DNA from: Neodiprion pinetum
Taxonomy: Eukaryota > Arthropoda > Insecta > Hymenoptera > Diprionidae
DNA: 64,000 nt
Direction: 5' to 3'
Assembly (NCBI RefSeq): GCF_021155775.2
Contig: NC_060232.1
Location: forward strand, 39,722,089-39,786,088
Below are positions 51,546 to 64,000 of the stretch, in pieces; within the stretch, counting starts at the first letter, position 1; every line of letters starts with the position of its first letter. Both the position numbers and the translations under genes were made by a program. The notes under the pieces were generated by a model. It was not told the DNA's origin. It worked only from the letters and a program-made list of their open reading frames with translations, and did not search any database.

Positions 51546-52366
51546 ACGGGGTTGATCGAGCTGATCGACATATTTAAATCGCAGTCGACAAGTAGTCTTA
51601 CGTACTCACTTTGTACCGACTCAATCTCAAGCTTCCATACCGACACTACTTTGGCTACTGCGAATGTCGGTGCGAGCCCATTAGGTAGAGTCGATAGAGC
51701 AGATCCCTCCTAAGCTCCCAGGCCCACTCGGCCGTCGAAAACTGGTCACCAAAATTTACCCAAAGGTATGCGTCCTTATATTCCTCAGTCAACGAGTTGG
51801 TGTTACAACCACGGTCTTACATACAGGTCTGGAAACTCGGTCAAAATTTTAGCGGTGGGGGTGTCCTCTTATTGAAGCACCGATCCGCTTCCGGCATAGT
51901 GGCCATGTTGAAGACAATTTGTAAATGACGGTCTCCGCGTTGGCGTTAGAGGCACGGAGCCACGGAGCATTAAAGGTATATGTTTTCCGTCAAGCGCTAC
52001 GTCACGGTCCAATTTTAGTAGATGATTTTCAGCAAATTTCTCATTGCGTGGACCATTATGTTCAATTTGATTGGTTTCATATATAAATCGCGTAGACTTC
52101 ATTTCCGTTTGTATTTTCTGCCTACTACGGATACTGAGGGTCTGGGCCTATCACAGCGCTACCTGGCGGCAGATTTTTTTGAAACCACTTTTTGACTCGA
52201 TACCCAACCAAGATTGTGCTCCTCTTTAATGCTCCGTGCTCATAACTAATCTTCCCAAGTTACACGTCCATATTCAAGGTTCGTAATCGTGTGTCTTGCC
52301 GGCTGCTGGTGCCACGCGTCAAAATATCAGTTGTGAACGAAGAAAATATCGTAAAAACACTACAAA
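51546..52366. other. Upstream region of Dad1
   Basis: Contains the inverted-repeat element 51957-52241 and the presumed Dad1 promoter/5' UTR in the last ~120 nt. No other gene seen. Confidence 0.5.
51957..52241. mobile_element. 285-bp inverted-repeat element upstream of Dad1
   Basis: GAGCCACGGAGCATTAAAG at the left and CTTTAATGCTCCGTGCTC at the right are inverted copies with one 1-nt gap. MITE-like; ends about 125 nt before the Dad1 start codon. Confidence 0.55.
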
Positions 52367-52862
52367 ATGTCGGTCGTTGCAGTACTGGGAAAATTCTGGC
52401 AAGAGTATACGAAGAATACTCCGAAAAAATTGAAGATCATCGACGCGTATCTGTTCTACATATTTCTGACAGGAGTCACACAATTCGTCTACTGCTGTTT
52501 GGTCGGTACATTCCCATTCAATAGTTTCCTCAGCGGTTTTATCTCCTGCGTTTCATGCTTCGTTCTCGGCGGTAAGTGGCCCTCTTCTTCGATATCGAAT
52601 AATAACGCGATATTCTTCAACTGTGCACGTATACGAAAGTGTTAGGTTAACGAATCTGTTGCACTGTACATTGATCCAAACTTGAATTCGCATGCATCCT
52701 GTCTCAATGTATTTTCATTTTTCTATTACAGTTTGCCTGCGGCTGCAGGTCAATCCGCAGAACAAAAGTCAATTCCATGGCATCAGTCCAGAGAGAGGAT
52801 TCGCTGACTTCATATTCGCCCACATTATACTTCACATTGTAGTCATGAACTTCATCGGTTGA
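52367..52862 (+). CDS. Dad1: Oligosaccharyltransferase subunit DAD1
   Basis: Two exons (52367-52571, 52732-52862) give 111 residues, the usual size. Seen: MSVVAVLGKFWQEYTKNTPK, LKIIDAYLFYIFLTGVTQFV, FPFNSFLSGFISCV, then CLRLQVNPQNK and FADFIFAHIILHIVVMNFIG at the C-terminus, with three hydrophobic helices. Known: DAD1/Ost2 is a small ER-membrane subunit of the oligosaccharyltransferase that transfers the preassembled glycan to Asn in N-glycosylation; loss triggers apoptosis. It reads towards Amfr, 3.2 kb away. The annotation is secure. Confidence 0.97.
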
Positions 52863-52963
52863 ATGATACACCGTGTTTGCCGTATTGTAAAGTAAAGCTT
52901 CAACAATTTTTCTGTGTATAAATTTGAACTAATTATCTAAAGCAATGATAAGTTTTCAAACAA

Positions 52964-52969
52964 AATAAA
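52964..52969 (+). terminator. Poly(A) signal, Dad1
   Basis: AATAAA about 100 nt after the stop codon. Confidence 0.7.
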
Positions 52970-55900
52970 TTCTTTTTTCATATCAACATGCAATCTCCAT
53001 TTATACTACAACTGGCTCAACTTCTTTACGAGTGCAATTATTGCTCTGCTCATCAGGGTGACCATTCTTGAATTCTGTACACTGAGCATATTTAATACCA
53101 GATAAGTTCTCCTTTTTGTTCTGTACTCCTGTTGTTTGCCCGTGTCACATAATTTCTGGGTAAACGTTAACAAAAAACACCTCAATCATTTTAAATTAAT
53201 TTATATTTACAACACATCATGGAGGAACTGATGTACAATATGTCTTATTAGTGATATTGTGACAGTTTTTCAAAATTTAGACTCTAATATAATATGCGGT
53301 TGTCAACTTAAATACAAGTTTCAAATTATGTATAGGGTAATTCACCGATATTCTTGAAATAAATTTTTTTTACCAACTGTCTACCGCAGATTCGCAATTA
53401 ATGGACGCAATAAGTAAATCTTGAAGAAGAGCGTTATTGTCTATGGAGTTCTTTCATTTCCTGTTTTGCTTCCTCCTGTACTGGTTCATATTTAATTTTT
53501 ATTGAAAGGAATCAACTGCGTCTCGTAAAATCGTGAATTCAAATATGTTGACTACTCATGTTTTTAAAAAACTGGCACACAAAGCCCAATTTTATTTTCT
53601 AACTGGCTTATCGCCATACACAAGGAGTTGTATTTCCACAACAATATTTATTTATTTTTTCTTGATACTCATCTATTTTTCTTTCTTTTCATCCTTATTA
53701 TCAGTTATTTATTATTAACTAATTACTTATCACGTCTAGAAAATAAATATTCGAATAATTGTTTACAATAACGTACTATTGAGTAAAACAAATAGAGTAG
53801 TGTAAAACGAAAATGAGTGAAAAATTGGTGTAACACTATTGTCTATACAAAATTTCTATTCCAAATTTATCATTTTATACATTAAATATGCAAGCTCAAA
53901 ATGAAAATGATAATAAAAATTATGCGAAATAATTACATAATATTAGTAGCAATAATAATGAAAAAAATAACAGTAATAATTATAAGAAACATGTTCATTA
54001 CATGTAGACTTCAATTGTATCACAAAAACAAGCTAGGATTGTTTTTTAAACTTCAAATCCAGCGTTGAAACACAAAGAGAAAAAAATAGTTATGCACAAC
54101 TCGCACATTTTTTTCAACTTTTATTTTCATATATATATATATATTTTTTTTTTTTTTAAATCTTTAAATTATTCATTATATCTCTTAATCAAAAATAAAT
54201 AGCATACTACAAAGCTAAGATGTATTATATTATGTTATGTCGTGATATATCACGTCACCGCATGTCTCAACTGCTGTATATATATACTGCTGCTATGCTT
54301 TCAACTAAATTTGGTACGATACTTCATATAACTATACTTGCCGCGATAATATCTATACGAATTTAAATCAAGCAACTCCTTTTATTCCGCGTTTATCCTC
54401 TTTTGGACGCAGATGGGCTGAGATGTTCTCTTTCTCGAAAGTAGTAAGTCAATAATGTAAAAGACACGTCGTAAGAGATCTCAACGGTAACTTCTATGGT
54501 TGAAAGCAACGATAAAACTATGGTACCAAAATATGCGAACTTTTTTCTAATATTCTATCTCTCTCTCACTCTCTGTTCTTAAGATTAGTAGGGGATGATG
54601 ATACAATGATTACAGATGCACACAAGAATTTCAAGATCAAACAAACTTCGCGTTTCCACAGTCGTAACAATTGCATTTGGCAAATTGTTTCAATTTACAG
54701 ATGTATATTTTTTTTTTTTTTTTTTCTAAATAATTTTTGGCAAATTTACGTGAAATAGATGGAAGATTGTAAGAATAAAAGTAATTACGAAACCAAATGA
54801 TATTAATTTCAAAAGTAAAAATCAAATGATTTATAATCTCACTTCAGGTACTATTATGCTTGCGCAAGAAAATTATTCAATATATTTTTCTCTACAGTCG
54901 GGTACCCTCGACTTGTTCATTTTCATTTATTTAGCAATTTCACGCGTGGACTGGACACAGGGAATCGTGATAATAAAGTAGAAGACAAAATCGTTGAGAA
55001 TAAAGAAACAGTTTGATCGGACTCGCTACATAAGTAGTAACAACGTGAAAGTTGACGAGACAACCATATAATTTCTCAGGTCCGAAATTGACAAGAGTAT
55101 AATGCACCCTATGATCCGTAAGGCGAACGGAAAGCGATTGAAACTGGGATTTGATTAGTGAAACACAGAACTAATTATATAACTATTATTATGACGAAAT
55201 ATATAGTGTACAATATCATCAGAATATGAGGGAGAAAAATTGTTCTCTTTTGTCTTTTGAATAAATTGAATGAAGTCTTAACGATTATTCCGAAACACGC
55301 ATTATAACATTTATTAATTTATTAGTGCGCCATTGTTGATCATGTATAACGTCGTGTTTACTGGGTGGTATAACATATGTGTACATGTAGAGCATTATAA
55401 GCACGTCTGCGATGCTAAAAATGATCTATTTCGCAGTATGTGGGCAACCGCCAAAAATCTTCAACTGTAGGAACGTCTATTATACCTTCACAGTTTCCAT
55501 GCCTTCAGAATGAAATTTTCGGTTCGATAAAATTCAGAATAAAACAACCATCCGTACAACGAAATATCCATAACCGTTTCTCAAAGTGTATCAATAACCC
55601 TGCGACAGACGCACATCGAGTATGGATGAAATATTGAATGGTTGAAGCCGTAGCAAATCGTGAAGTGATCTACTTTCTTCGGAACCATCGAACAGAATTA
55701 AGAAAAATTTCTCGGGCCTCGAAATTGTGTAAAACTCGCATTGTCATGAGCAGTAAATCGCACAAAGCTATATCTGGTAGGTAAAACAGTGAAACTTTTT
55801 AAATCTTTTTACATATATTATCATTAAATGAAAAGCAGCGAGGCTCCAACAGTAGATATCATCCCTCAGCGCGAGTATTAAAATGATGATTTTCTCTCCT

Positions 55901-56108
55901 CGTGAGCTTACCTCTTTTTTTCTCTCTCCTTTCTCTCCCTCTCACTCTCGCTCTCTTTCTCCACCGATTTTGTAAAACGGAGATGAATTAACGAGAGAGT
56001 TCGTCTAGACTAAATCATTCACAGCTCGATCGCATCGACAATCTGAACTGTGTTTTATAGTCAAAGATTAATAAACTGCGATCTGGCAAGCATTGCGGTG
56101 GCTTCTAT
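52970..56108. other. AT-rich convergent intergenic region
   Basis: Lies between Dad1 (+) and Amfr (-) and should contain the Amfr 3' UTR. A minus-strand AATAAA is at 55310-55315 (TTTATT on +), one of several candidates. T-rich runs at 54120-54160 and 54710-54725. No gene recognised. Confidence 0.5.
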
Positions 56109-59100
56109 TTAGTTATGAGAAAGACTTATCCTCGGCGTAACGTTGTTCAGATTCACCGGTGATGAAACGTCCAACGATGTATCAGACTCGTTATGATGCG
56201 GATGTCTCTCAAAGTATTTCCGACGAGCCGTCAGAAGCATGTGCTCTTTCCTACGCTGCAGGATCCTTTCCCTTTCCATTGACGATTTCGAGAATCGTCC
56301 GCCAAGATTAGACGGCTCTTCTCCGCTGAAGTTGCCAAGTTTATTATACATCAATACAAACTCAGAGACAAATACAAAAATCACAACAATGCTGAAAATT
56401 CTTTGCACAAGCTTACCTATCAGCGGCTGGTATATCGAGTCTCGGATCCAAGGTGTCCTGGACCAAAGGAATGGGCAAGATATGAGCCGTCGTGGTTTGC
56501 GTCGTAGTCGCAGGCTCCGCTTCCGGTTCCTCAATAACGTGGTGCGGGGGCAAAAGTCTGCTGTCCAGAATGTTTTCAATTGTGATTTCGATCGATCGAG
56601 TCCCTCTCAAGTCCTCGAGAATCACGTTGCGAGGATAATAGGGAAACAATTGTTGGACCTGAAATTGAAAAGCAGCCATTGCAATTTAAGGAGCGAACTT
56701 CAAATGGGGCCAAAAGTTGGGTAATTTTATTATTCAGCGATGAACCGAACGCATTTCATTAATCTGAAACCTGTTGCCATCGAACCCGGAGAATCAGTTC
56801 AACTTTGATCTCTCAAACAATAAGAAAAGAAACAGCAAAGAAACGTCAAAAATCTGTCTCACTTGTCTGGCCATAGCATCAAGCTGTGAGTTGGTGTGCG
56901 CCAAGGCAGAAATATCGCCTCTGATCCTGTTGTGGGTGACCTCGACGGAGAAGCTGGGCAGCCAGGAGACGTATCTGGATCCGTCGAAGTGGAAGAAGTG
57001 ATTATCGTTACGACGTGCAGGTGTGGGGGACTCGGAGGGTATTTCAGGAGCGTTTTCCCTGTGATTGGCCTGCATACTCAGGGCCAATCTGCACGTGGGA
57101 CAAGAAGTGTCCTGCTCTAACCAAGACTGTAGACACGAGTTGTGAAACAAATGTCCGCAAGGCAGTTTTCGAGCAGTTTCCATTTTCTCCCAGCAAATAG
57201 CACAGTTGTCGGAATTCTCTGCTAGTTCCTCTTGCGACGCCATCGGATAGCTGAGAAGAAATAATTTTGTCAGGATAATTTAACGGTGACCTTAATAGTA
57301 ACTGTCTTGCATGTAATCTCTCTCGACTCTGAATATTACAGACTGAAACTTAAATGAAAATCTTAGCTTCTGTACATTTAATTACAACCAACTTACTTTT
57401 GTTCCATGTGACTAAGCACAGCAAGATAATTTCTATGCTTTGTTATACGCCGTTGAATTTCGTGGAATAGATATCTGAGCTGCATACAAATAACAAGAGA
57501 AGCCATGCTCAGGAATATATTACTCCAAAGCAGCATGTGAACGTGGTGAAGGAAGTCTACGGCCAGTATGGTAAGTTCCGAAGTTAATTCTGTGTAATAG
57601 GCTAGCGGACCTCGCTTATCCCAGGAACGTGGCGATGTATTACCAGCTCCTCGGGTGTCGTACAGATGTATCGCATAGCGTAGCATAACGTGGATCGTTC
57701 TCACTCCCAATAGAATGCACTGAAACAAAGAGGAGTAACAAAGTGTGAATATTATGCTAAAGAAGTTTATTTTCCATTTGCTATTCAGAATTCAGGGTCA
57801 CTTTCTAGAATTTTTGATATCCATGGTCGAATATTTGTCCAGATTTTATATTGTAAAGGGGATTTTTGAAGAATCAAGTTGAAAATACCGGGAAAATTGA
57901 CTGTGAAACACAAATCGCTCTTTGCAATTTTCAGCTAAAATTATACGCTCGGAGTATGGAACGGAGATGGTGAAAAGTATTTTTTACAAGCAATTTAATA
58001 CGTTGGATATATGAAAAAGAATTGTTATTGACGAACATTAATCTGTCATACTTGATTAAACGGCAAAAAAAGAAAGAAAAAACATAAAACCAGATGATGA
58101 TTATGCAGTAAAGTTGCTCGACATCAATTTATTTATCTGTGCATAAATCGTATGCCAACGGCATTGAAAACAATGAACAATACCGACTGTTAATCGTTTT
58201 TTATTATTAGTTTCGTTCCATATTCGTCGAGGTGAAACTGCTTCGATACATTATCCGCAATGCCAAGGATCGTGTTCGAGATGCAATGCTGGCACTAAAT
58301 ACTTTCTAAAATTTTCAAATCATCGCAGCGGATTTATTCATTGATTATTCATGTCAGAAATTACAAATATCTCCTAATAGGTGTCAGTAAATGTTATTCA
58401 AAATTTATATCACTTTAAATTCTGTAACATGCGAAATGTCCACCTCGCTTTCTCTTATTGGCATTAATTCCGATGAAGTCTTGAAGAGACTAGAATTCAC
58501 TGGTGTTTCATACTTTTAAATAATTTCTGGAAATCTGTAAATACTAATAATATCAAGTCTACAGGCAATTAAGAGTCAAAGTAGGCGGAAAAAAAAACTT
58601 GACGAATAATATCCTGATTTGCGCCAAATCCCGTATAATAAACGTGGTAATTTTCGCCTTTTGCTCGTTACACAATTTTTATCCATACCGCGAGTCGCTT
58701 TGAACCAAATCAATAAATCAAATTCTACATTGTATCATAAAACGAGGTCGAAATTCGCACAGGGATTTCATTGATTTATTCGCCGCATCAACAGCAGGCA
58801 AAGACAGTTCAAACGAAAATTTTTACACAAACAACACCGGTGCGAGATAAATAACATAACTAACAAATGAAGACGAATGTTAAAAGTGTTTGTTCGCGAA
58901 TTGTTTACTGCATCTTTGTTTGCTGTATAAATATTGGATCAAGTTGAAAAAATAATGTTATTCGTTCCAATGCACAAATATGTATGTACAACGATTTCAA
59001 ACTCGTTGAGATAAAAAGAAAAAGAATAAAACAAAAAGAGAAAAGAAAAGAAAAAAGTGGTATTCCTGAAACAGCATCAACAGTTACACCGCAACGGTTT

Positions 59101-62100
59101 TATTTCATCTGTTCGATACGTAAAAATAATCAATGACAACGATCTGACTTATGGAAACGACTATTCGAGTCGTCGATAATTCTCCAGAGCTCCACGCCAA
59201 TGAATTACATTTGAATAATCGTGAATTGAAATCGAATGTGGAATTTCGCATGCCAAAATTATGATACATATAATACGTAACGAACTGTGAGAAACAGCGC
59301 GGTGTTTGAATAATCAATAAGAACTGTTGGACAGAATGAATGTCAACTGGTGAAATGTGATGTGTATGAATATAATAAGACATGGGGATAAAAAGAAAAA
59401 GAAAATGGTGAATAAAGATGTTGAGGGTGTTTTTTTCTTCTTTTCATTTTCTGCGACGAGTTTCCAAAATGACAAATACTTCTCGAGTTTCTTACAAGGA
59501 AAACGATAAAATTAGTACAGAAAACACGTTTCAGCTCTTTTACGTCTTCGTATAATGTAAAAACAAATTTTTTCACGCGGATACATTTCGAAGAAACCGT
59601 ATCTCGACGGATTCGCAATATTGTAATATTCCCGATTCTCGTTGATCCAGCAGTAATGAAATATTTGATACAGTGACGCGACATCGTGACTTTTGAAATT
59701 TACACGAAATTTTTTATTCCAAAATTGCCGTCGGCTGTAAACTGGTTAGAAGAAAAAAAGAAACAAGTAGAAAAACATCCAGCTTCCATCTGATTATTTA
59801 CACCTAGGAGATAAGAGACTGAATTAATATTCGTAGGAGTACATCTATAACTGATTCTGAATATCAAAGTGCTATTCGGGAATCGATTTCAAATTCCCGA
59901 CGACAGAAATCCGCAAGTTATGCGTGCGTATAAAAGCGTTAAAACAATTCCTAAGAAATCATCGAAAATCACGACCAAATATTCCTTCTCGTTATATTTC
60001 GTCAATTTAGAAATTCTCCGATTGAGAAGAAGAAGAAATAATCTAGTCGTATAAAGAATTCGATGACGCGCACATCGAATCCTTCTTACTTACTTATCGC
60101 GCATGTTTTATTCGACTACGAACAACGTTTGGATAGTTGCAAGAAAATGTGAATGTTTAAAAGCGATAGCTTAGCGATTAATTTTTCTGGCCTTGATGGT
60201 CGAGCCCGACAACTTTTCACTCGTATGACTTTCGAGATCATAATTAAAACGTTGACGGGTGAAATCTTTTTTTTCTTTCTCCTCTTTGAAAACATTGAAA
60301 AAAATGGGTGCGTGTACTTATGTACGCGCGTGAGAAGGTATACTTCTTTGGCATCATTAAAAAATACACAACATGTCAAAATCTTCTGTCACACAATGAT
60401 AAAGAAAAGAAGTATGTAATAAAAAACAATAAAACAAATAACGGATGTCTTACATTATATTTAAATAATCTATTAAATTTTTGTCACGAACTTTTTATTA
60501 AATGTTCTATTAAATTTATTTCTTTATTTTGTAAATATTAAAAAACCAATAATAAATATTCAACATTGATAATTTAATAATATTTAGTATTAATTATATT
60601 AAATAATGATATTTTAATTTATATCAATAAATAATACATACGGATAACTAACCTCAATTATATTGGAGCACTTGAAAAAGTATTTTAGCACAATTTTTTC
60701 ACTAATATTCACAAATAGTAAATAATATTAATCCAAATATTCAATTTAAATCACTACTGAATATATTTTATTGCCACATATATAATTCGCACTTGTATGA
60801 AAATAAAACACGTGTTGTGACTGTAAAAACTAAAACCATGTGGATAAATATTTAGCTTTTTTTCGAGACTTAATGAATTCGGTTGAGTGGGCAACTTCAT
60901 CCTGTTAATTTTGTGTTACAGTGATGCGCGCGCATGAATTTGGTTGAGTGGGCAACTTCATCCTGTTAATTTTGTGTTACAGTGATGCGCGCGCATCTTG
61001 TTTCGAGACTTAATGAATTCGGTTGAGTGGGCAACTTCATCCTGTTAATTTTGTGTTACAGTGATGCGCGCGCATCTTGAAATTTCACTCTCATCAGTTT
61101 TTCATAACGCGCCTAAAGAAGTATAACTTCAAAAATCATATGATTCTTTCGCTTGATCCCGAAATATTTTCGCTCGCGAATAACGATAAAAATAGTTACG
61201 TATGCTTAAAGGAAAAAAAGACTGGTTTACGCTACTAGGACTAAAGTTCAATATTTCATTCGAACCGATCGAATTCGATCATTATAAATACGATACGCGA
61301 ATAGATGATCACTTTGATATTATTGCATGATAATTTGATATGACAAATATTGAGGCGGAGATAAGAATAATTTTTCCTTTCTTTTCGTGTATTATTTTCT
61401 GTATAATGACTGAAAAGTCGCAGCGAATACGAAAAGACTAGTATAGAATAACATATGGAAAATAAATGATCAACCATATGGCTTTTGAATATTGTTGAAT
61501 TATAAACAAAATGAAACCTATGAAAAATCACTAAACGAAATTTCAGACCCTCAAGATCTGATTTACACTGTACGGTAACATTGATCCGTGTTTTTTTTTT
61601 TTTTTAATCTTACGCATGACGATACAAATGATTGAAATTTTTTTATTCAAGCTCGAGCTTATCGAGGGCGAGAAAAAGAAAAATCTATAATCGCATTATC
61701 ATATTATTTAACACCCAGCTATGTTTCAATATCCGTGGGGCTGTTCCAGCTGATCGTTTTCACGCGTCAACGAAGCGGAAAACCGTGCGATGCATACACC
61801 TATACATACTATATTACAGACACAGGGGGTTCAAAAAACGAATGAATATATTGGAAAATAATACTATTATAATTAAACCTCGTGCAATAAAGATAAGGTA
61901 AGAAAAGAGAGGGAAAACAAAACACCGTGAATAATAATAACAACAACAACAACAATGCCCTTACTTATCAGTCCTGTGATAATATGTTTAATTTCTTTAA
62001 ATATTTCTATAATCGTTGTTATTATTATCTTTGTTGTTGTTATAATCTTACTGTTATCATTATTTAATTATTATTGTCAAAAGCTCACCTCGGCTGCCAT

Positions 62101-62244
62101 AAAAGCAAACGTGTTGAAAGATACGAAGAAAAAACCAGCCGCGACGCACATCAACAACATGAATGACGAAAGAGCCAGGATGGCGGTAAGGAGGCCCAAA
62201 AGTCGGACGTGACTCCAGCCGGGAGTCGTCGGCGAGAAGGAGAG
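56109..62244 (-). CDS. Amfr: E3 ubiquitin ligase AMFR/gp78, 5' partial
   Basis: Minus-strand exons in order: 62244-62089, 57719-57397, 57250-56863, 56658-56417, 56325-56109; 441 residues, phases consistent. Seen: LSFSPTTPGWSHVRLLGLL and two TM helices ending FNTFAFMAAE; LGVRTIHVMLRYAIHLYD; HHVHMLLWSNIFLSMASLVI; a RING-H2 finger (CAICWEKM, CGHLFHNSC, CPTC); FFHFDGSRYVSWLPSFSVEV; a CUE domain (VQQLFPYYPRNVILEDL); and near the C-terminus GRFSKSSMERERILQRRKEH plus ARRKYF, fitting the G2BR E2-binding and p97-binding (VIM) helices. Known: gp78 is an ER multipass E3 that ubiquitinates ERAD clients, sterol-regulated HMG-CoA reductase among them. The first exons (about a third of the protein) are not in the window. 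An apparent 25-nt intron at 56416 is avoided by using the acceptor at 56326, giving a 91-nt intron. Confidence 0.95.
57720..62088 (-). other. Large intron of Amfr
   Basis: 4.4 kb of AT-rich DNA between the TM exons. It contains the 61-bp triple repeat at 60861-61075; otherwise no feature recognised. Confidence 0.7.
60861..61075. repeat. Three near-identical 61-75-bp direct repeats
   Basis: Copies at 60875-60935, 60936-60996 and 61015-61075, each with GGTTGAGTGGGCAACTTCAT, TTTTGTGTTACAG and ending GATGCGCGCGCAT. Copies 1 and 3 also share TTTCGAGACTTAAT in front. Confidence 0.95.
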
Positions 62245-62578
62245 CTGAAAAGTTGAAAAAAAAAGACAAGTGAAAATCGTTCATCAATTAATTATTATAA
62301 GTGAATATAATCAAGTAGGTGAAAAAAAAAATAATGATGGTGCGGAATTAACTTTTCACACCGTCAGCAACGTCATCGTCGAATTGTAAATGTATAAATT
62401 TAATACACAGGTTTCGAGTGACGAGTGTGAAAATTCATCTTCTCGGTCGTAATTTGCAATTTGACTGCAATTATTTTTTGCGGCGATTATTTTTCGACAT
62501 TTTCACTGGAGCGAATCTATGTACAGTAAAATAATAATACACGTGTCACATCTGTTCTTCTTTTTCATCTCTTCTCGA

Positions 62579-63420
62579 CAATTGGGTATTTGCATGATTT
62601 TTATATTTCTTAACTTTTGATGTTTTTCGATTCTATAAATTTTTTTAGAATTTTTGAAAAAAAATATTTTGTTTTTGTTTATAAGTATTTAAATAATTTA
62701 ATAAATAAAAAAAAGGCAATATTTAAATGAATAAGTAGCTCCATCTCGCGTATGTGACGTCACAATGCTGAATTTTTTTGAAATTTTTAGCGCCAAGTTC
62801 TCCTGTAAGCACGCCGTACGTGTAATCAGCTGTTGCTCTGTGTTGTGATTGATGAAAAGAACGTCTGATAGTGCTGTTTATTATAAACTAAAGTTATTAA
62901 ATTATTTAATATGTCATTAAAAAACGATTTTTGTTGGTGTATAGTACCAACTTGTGAAAATACTCAAACTAATGCTTGCTTAACATTCTTAGTATAATAA
63001 CATTGACGTGATCATAACCTCCACACAATTATCCGTGTGAGTTAAAAAAAAAAAAACACCACACAAAAATTGATTTCTATTTTAATTATTTTCACCGAAG
63101 TCTGACATTAATTATACAATGTATCAAACTTAAAGTTTAAAAAACTTGCTTAAAATTTTTTTAGCGCTAGAAAATATTGTACATTACTCTTTGTGGATTC
63201 AAATAAACGCGCCAGTAGCAGCACAATGACGTCAAACCAATCACATTCCGTTTTGTGTCACGTGACTTTTATGTGATTTAGGACCACTTTTATTTATTAA
63301 ATTATTTAAATATTTATAAACAAAAACAAAATATTTTTTTTTCAAAAATTCTAAAAAAATTTATAGAATCGAAAAACATCAAAAGTTAAGAAATATAAAA
63401 ATCATGCAAATACCCAATTG
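62579..63420. mobile_element. DNA-transposon-like element with ~133-bp terminal inverted repeats
   Basis: 62579-62710 and 63288-63420 are inverted copies with one mismatch and one indel, starting CAATTGGGTATTTGCATG. The flanking octamers CTTCTCGA and CTACTCGT agree at 6 of 8 positions, a possible decayed 8-bp target duplication. Inside, a 28-residue frame (62911-62997; NDFCWCIVPTCENTQTNAC) resembles the start of a THAP-type zinc finger of transposase-derived proteins, then stops. Inference: non-autonomous relative of a P/hAT-type element, sitting just 5' of an Amfr exon in its intron. Confidence 0.75.
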
Positions 63421-64000
63421 CTACTCGTCTAGTTTACAAGCGCAGCCAACTTCGTAAAAATGTAACCAGCGTGATAACTCAACAGGCGACAGCACTGTCT
63501 TATGGAAATCGAGAGGTTATGGTTGACTGTCACTTGTCAACCGGACGAATCTAGGGAATTTGTTTTTTTCCAAGGAATGTTTGCTTCAGGCTGCGAGAAT
63601 AGATGCCAGCCAATGAAAATTAAGGAAGTCGAATGGCGCGCACTACGAACAGATTCTTGAAAGAAAGAAAAAATAAATAAAATTTGTTGGTATAAAACTC
63701 AACGTCTTTGCGTCTGTCTATCTCTTCGTACGTTCGCTTATAACTTGAAAACTGCTGAACCGAAATTGATACCTATTTTTTCTGTTTATAGCTACAACGT
63801 TAGGCTAGGTTACCGGCTATATTCTATTACAACCAGATCGATAGTTTCGCAGATACAATGACATTTGTAAGCCAAGTCGGAAAGTCGAGAGTTTCAAGAT
63901 ATCGACGAGCTCTGCACAAAAAATTTCGCTAGACCGTACGGCTGTATCTAATAGTTTTGCCAAAAAAGGTGTTTGAAAATATTCGTAACTGCTAGCATTT
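63421..64000. other. Amfr intron or upstream, with possible dispersed repeat
   Basis: No exon recognised. 63,700-63,960 contains CTTATAACTTGAAAACTGCT followed by GAACCGAAATTGAT, words often seen at the ends of dispersed insect repeats; weak evidence. Confidence 0.35.

Noticed and set aside
51122..51713. Pro/Thr-rich and Gly/Arg-rich frames
   Set aside because: Products of GGAGGTGGT repeat composition on opposite strands.
56326..56416. A 25-nt intron between Amfr CUE exon and C-terminal exon
   Set aside because: Too short to splice; a 91-nt intron with a good acceptor restores the expected protein.
56239..56724. 161-codon + strand frame
   Set aside because: Antisense shadow of Amfr CUE and C-terminal exons.

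Overview
This is eukaryotic, almost certainly insect, nuclear DNA: AT-rich, GT-AG introns, an insect-type chemoreceptor, a torso-type receptor kinase and abundant small inverted-repeat elements. A hymenopteran (possibly a sawfly) is my guess, but no single feature proves the order. All gene models below are hand-spliced from the sequence; exon phases were checked and the coding totals are multiples of three.

Layout. (1) 230-2825 (+): last three coding exons of a gustatory-receptor-like gene. (2) 5628-18364 (+): a 19-exon receptor tyrosine kinase with FN3-like ectodomain and split kinase domain, best read as torso; its introns hold several small repeats. (3) 20572-26359 and 29881-35623 (+): two intact tandem copies of a 12-exon NRF-6-like membrane acyltransferase gene, each 753 codons; introns and upstream DNA are duplicated as well. 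(4) 37677-40291 (+): axonemal dynein intermediate chain 2 (Dnai2), 10 exons. (5) 40615-50893: a gene-free ~10.3 kb structure with ~1.5 kb inverted arms, each made of ~0.68 kb of unique sequence plus a 60-bp minisatellite array. Its centre is a ~335-bp satellite interrupted by two truncated retroelements. (6) 52367-52862 (+): Dad1, two exons. (7) 62244-56109 (-): the C-terminal two thirds of Amfr/gp78, an ER-associated E3 ubiquitin ligase; its 5' exons lie beyond the window. (8) 62579-63420: a transposon-like element with ~133-bp near-perfect terminal inverted repeats.

The genes do not form one pathway. Dad1 (N-glycosylation) and Amfr (ER-associated degradation) are convergent neighbours that both act at the ER membrane, which may be coincidence. 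The most unusual part is the foldback-like structure at 40.6-50.9 kb: inverted minisatellite arms around a satellite core, a third diverged arm copy inside it, and two independent retroelement insertions at the same motif of the satellite unit. I would examine it first. The second point of interest is the uneven divergence between the two NRF-6-like copies, which suggests gene conversion.
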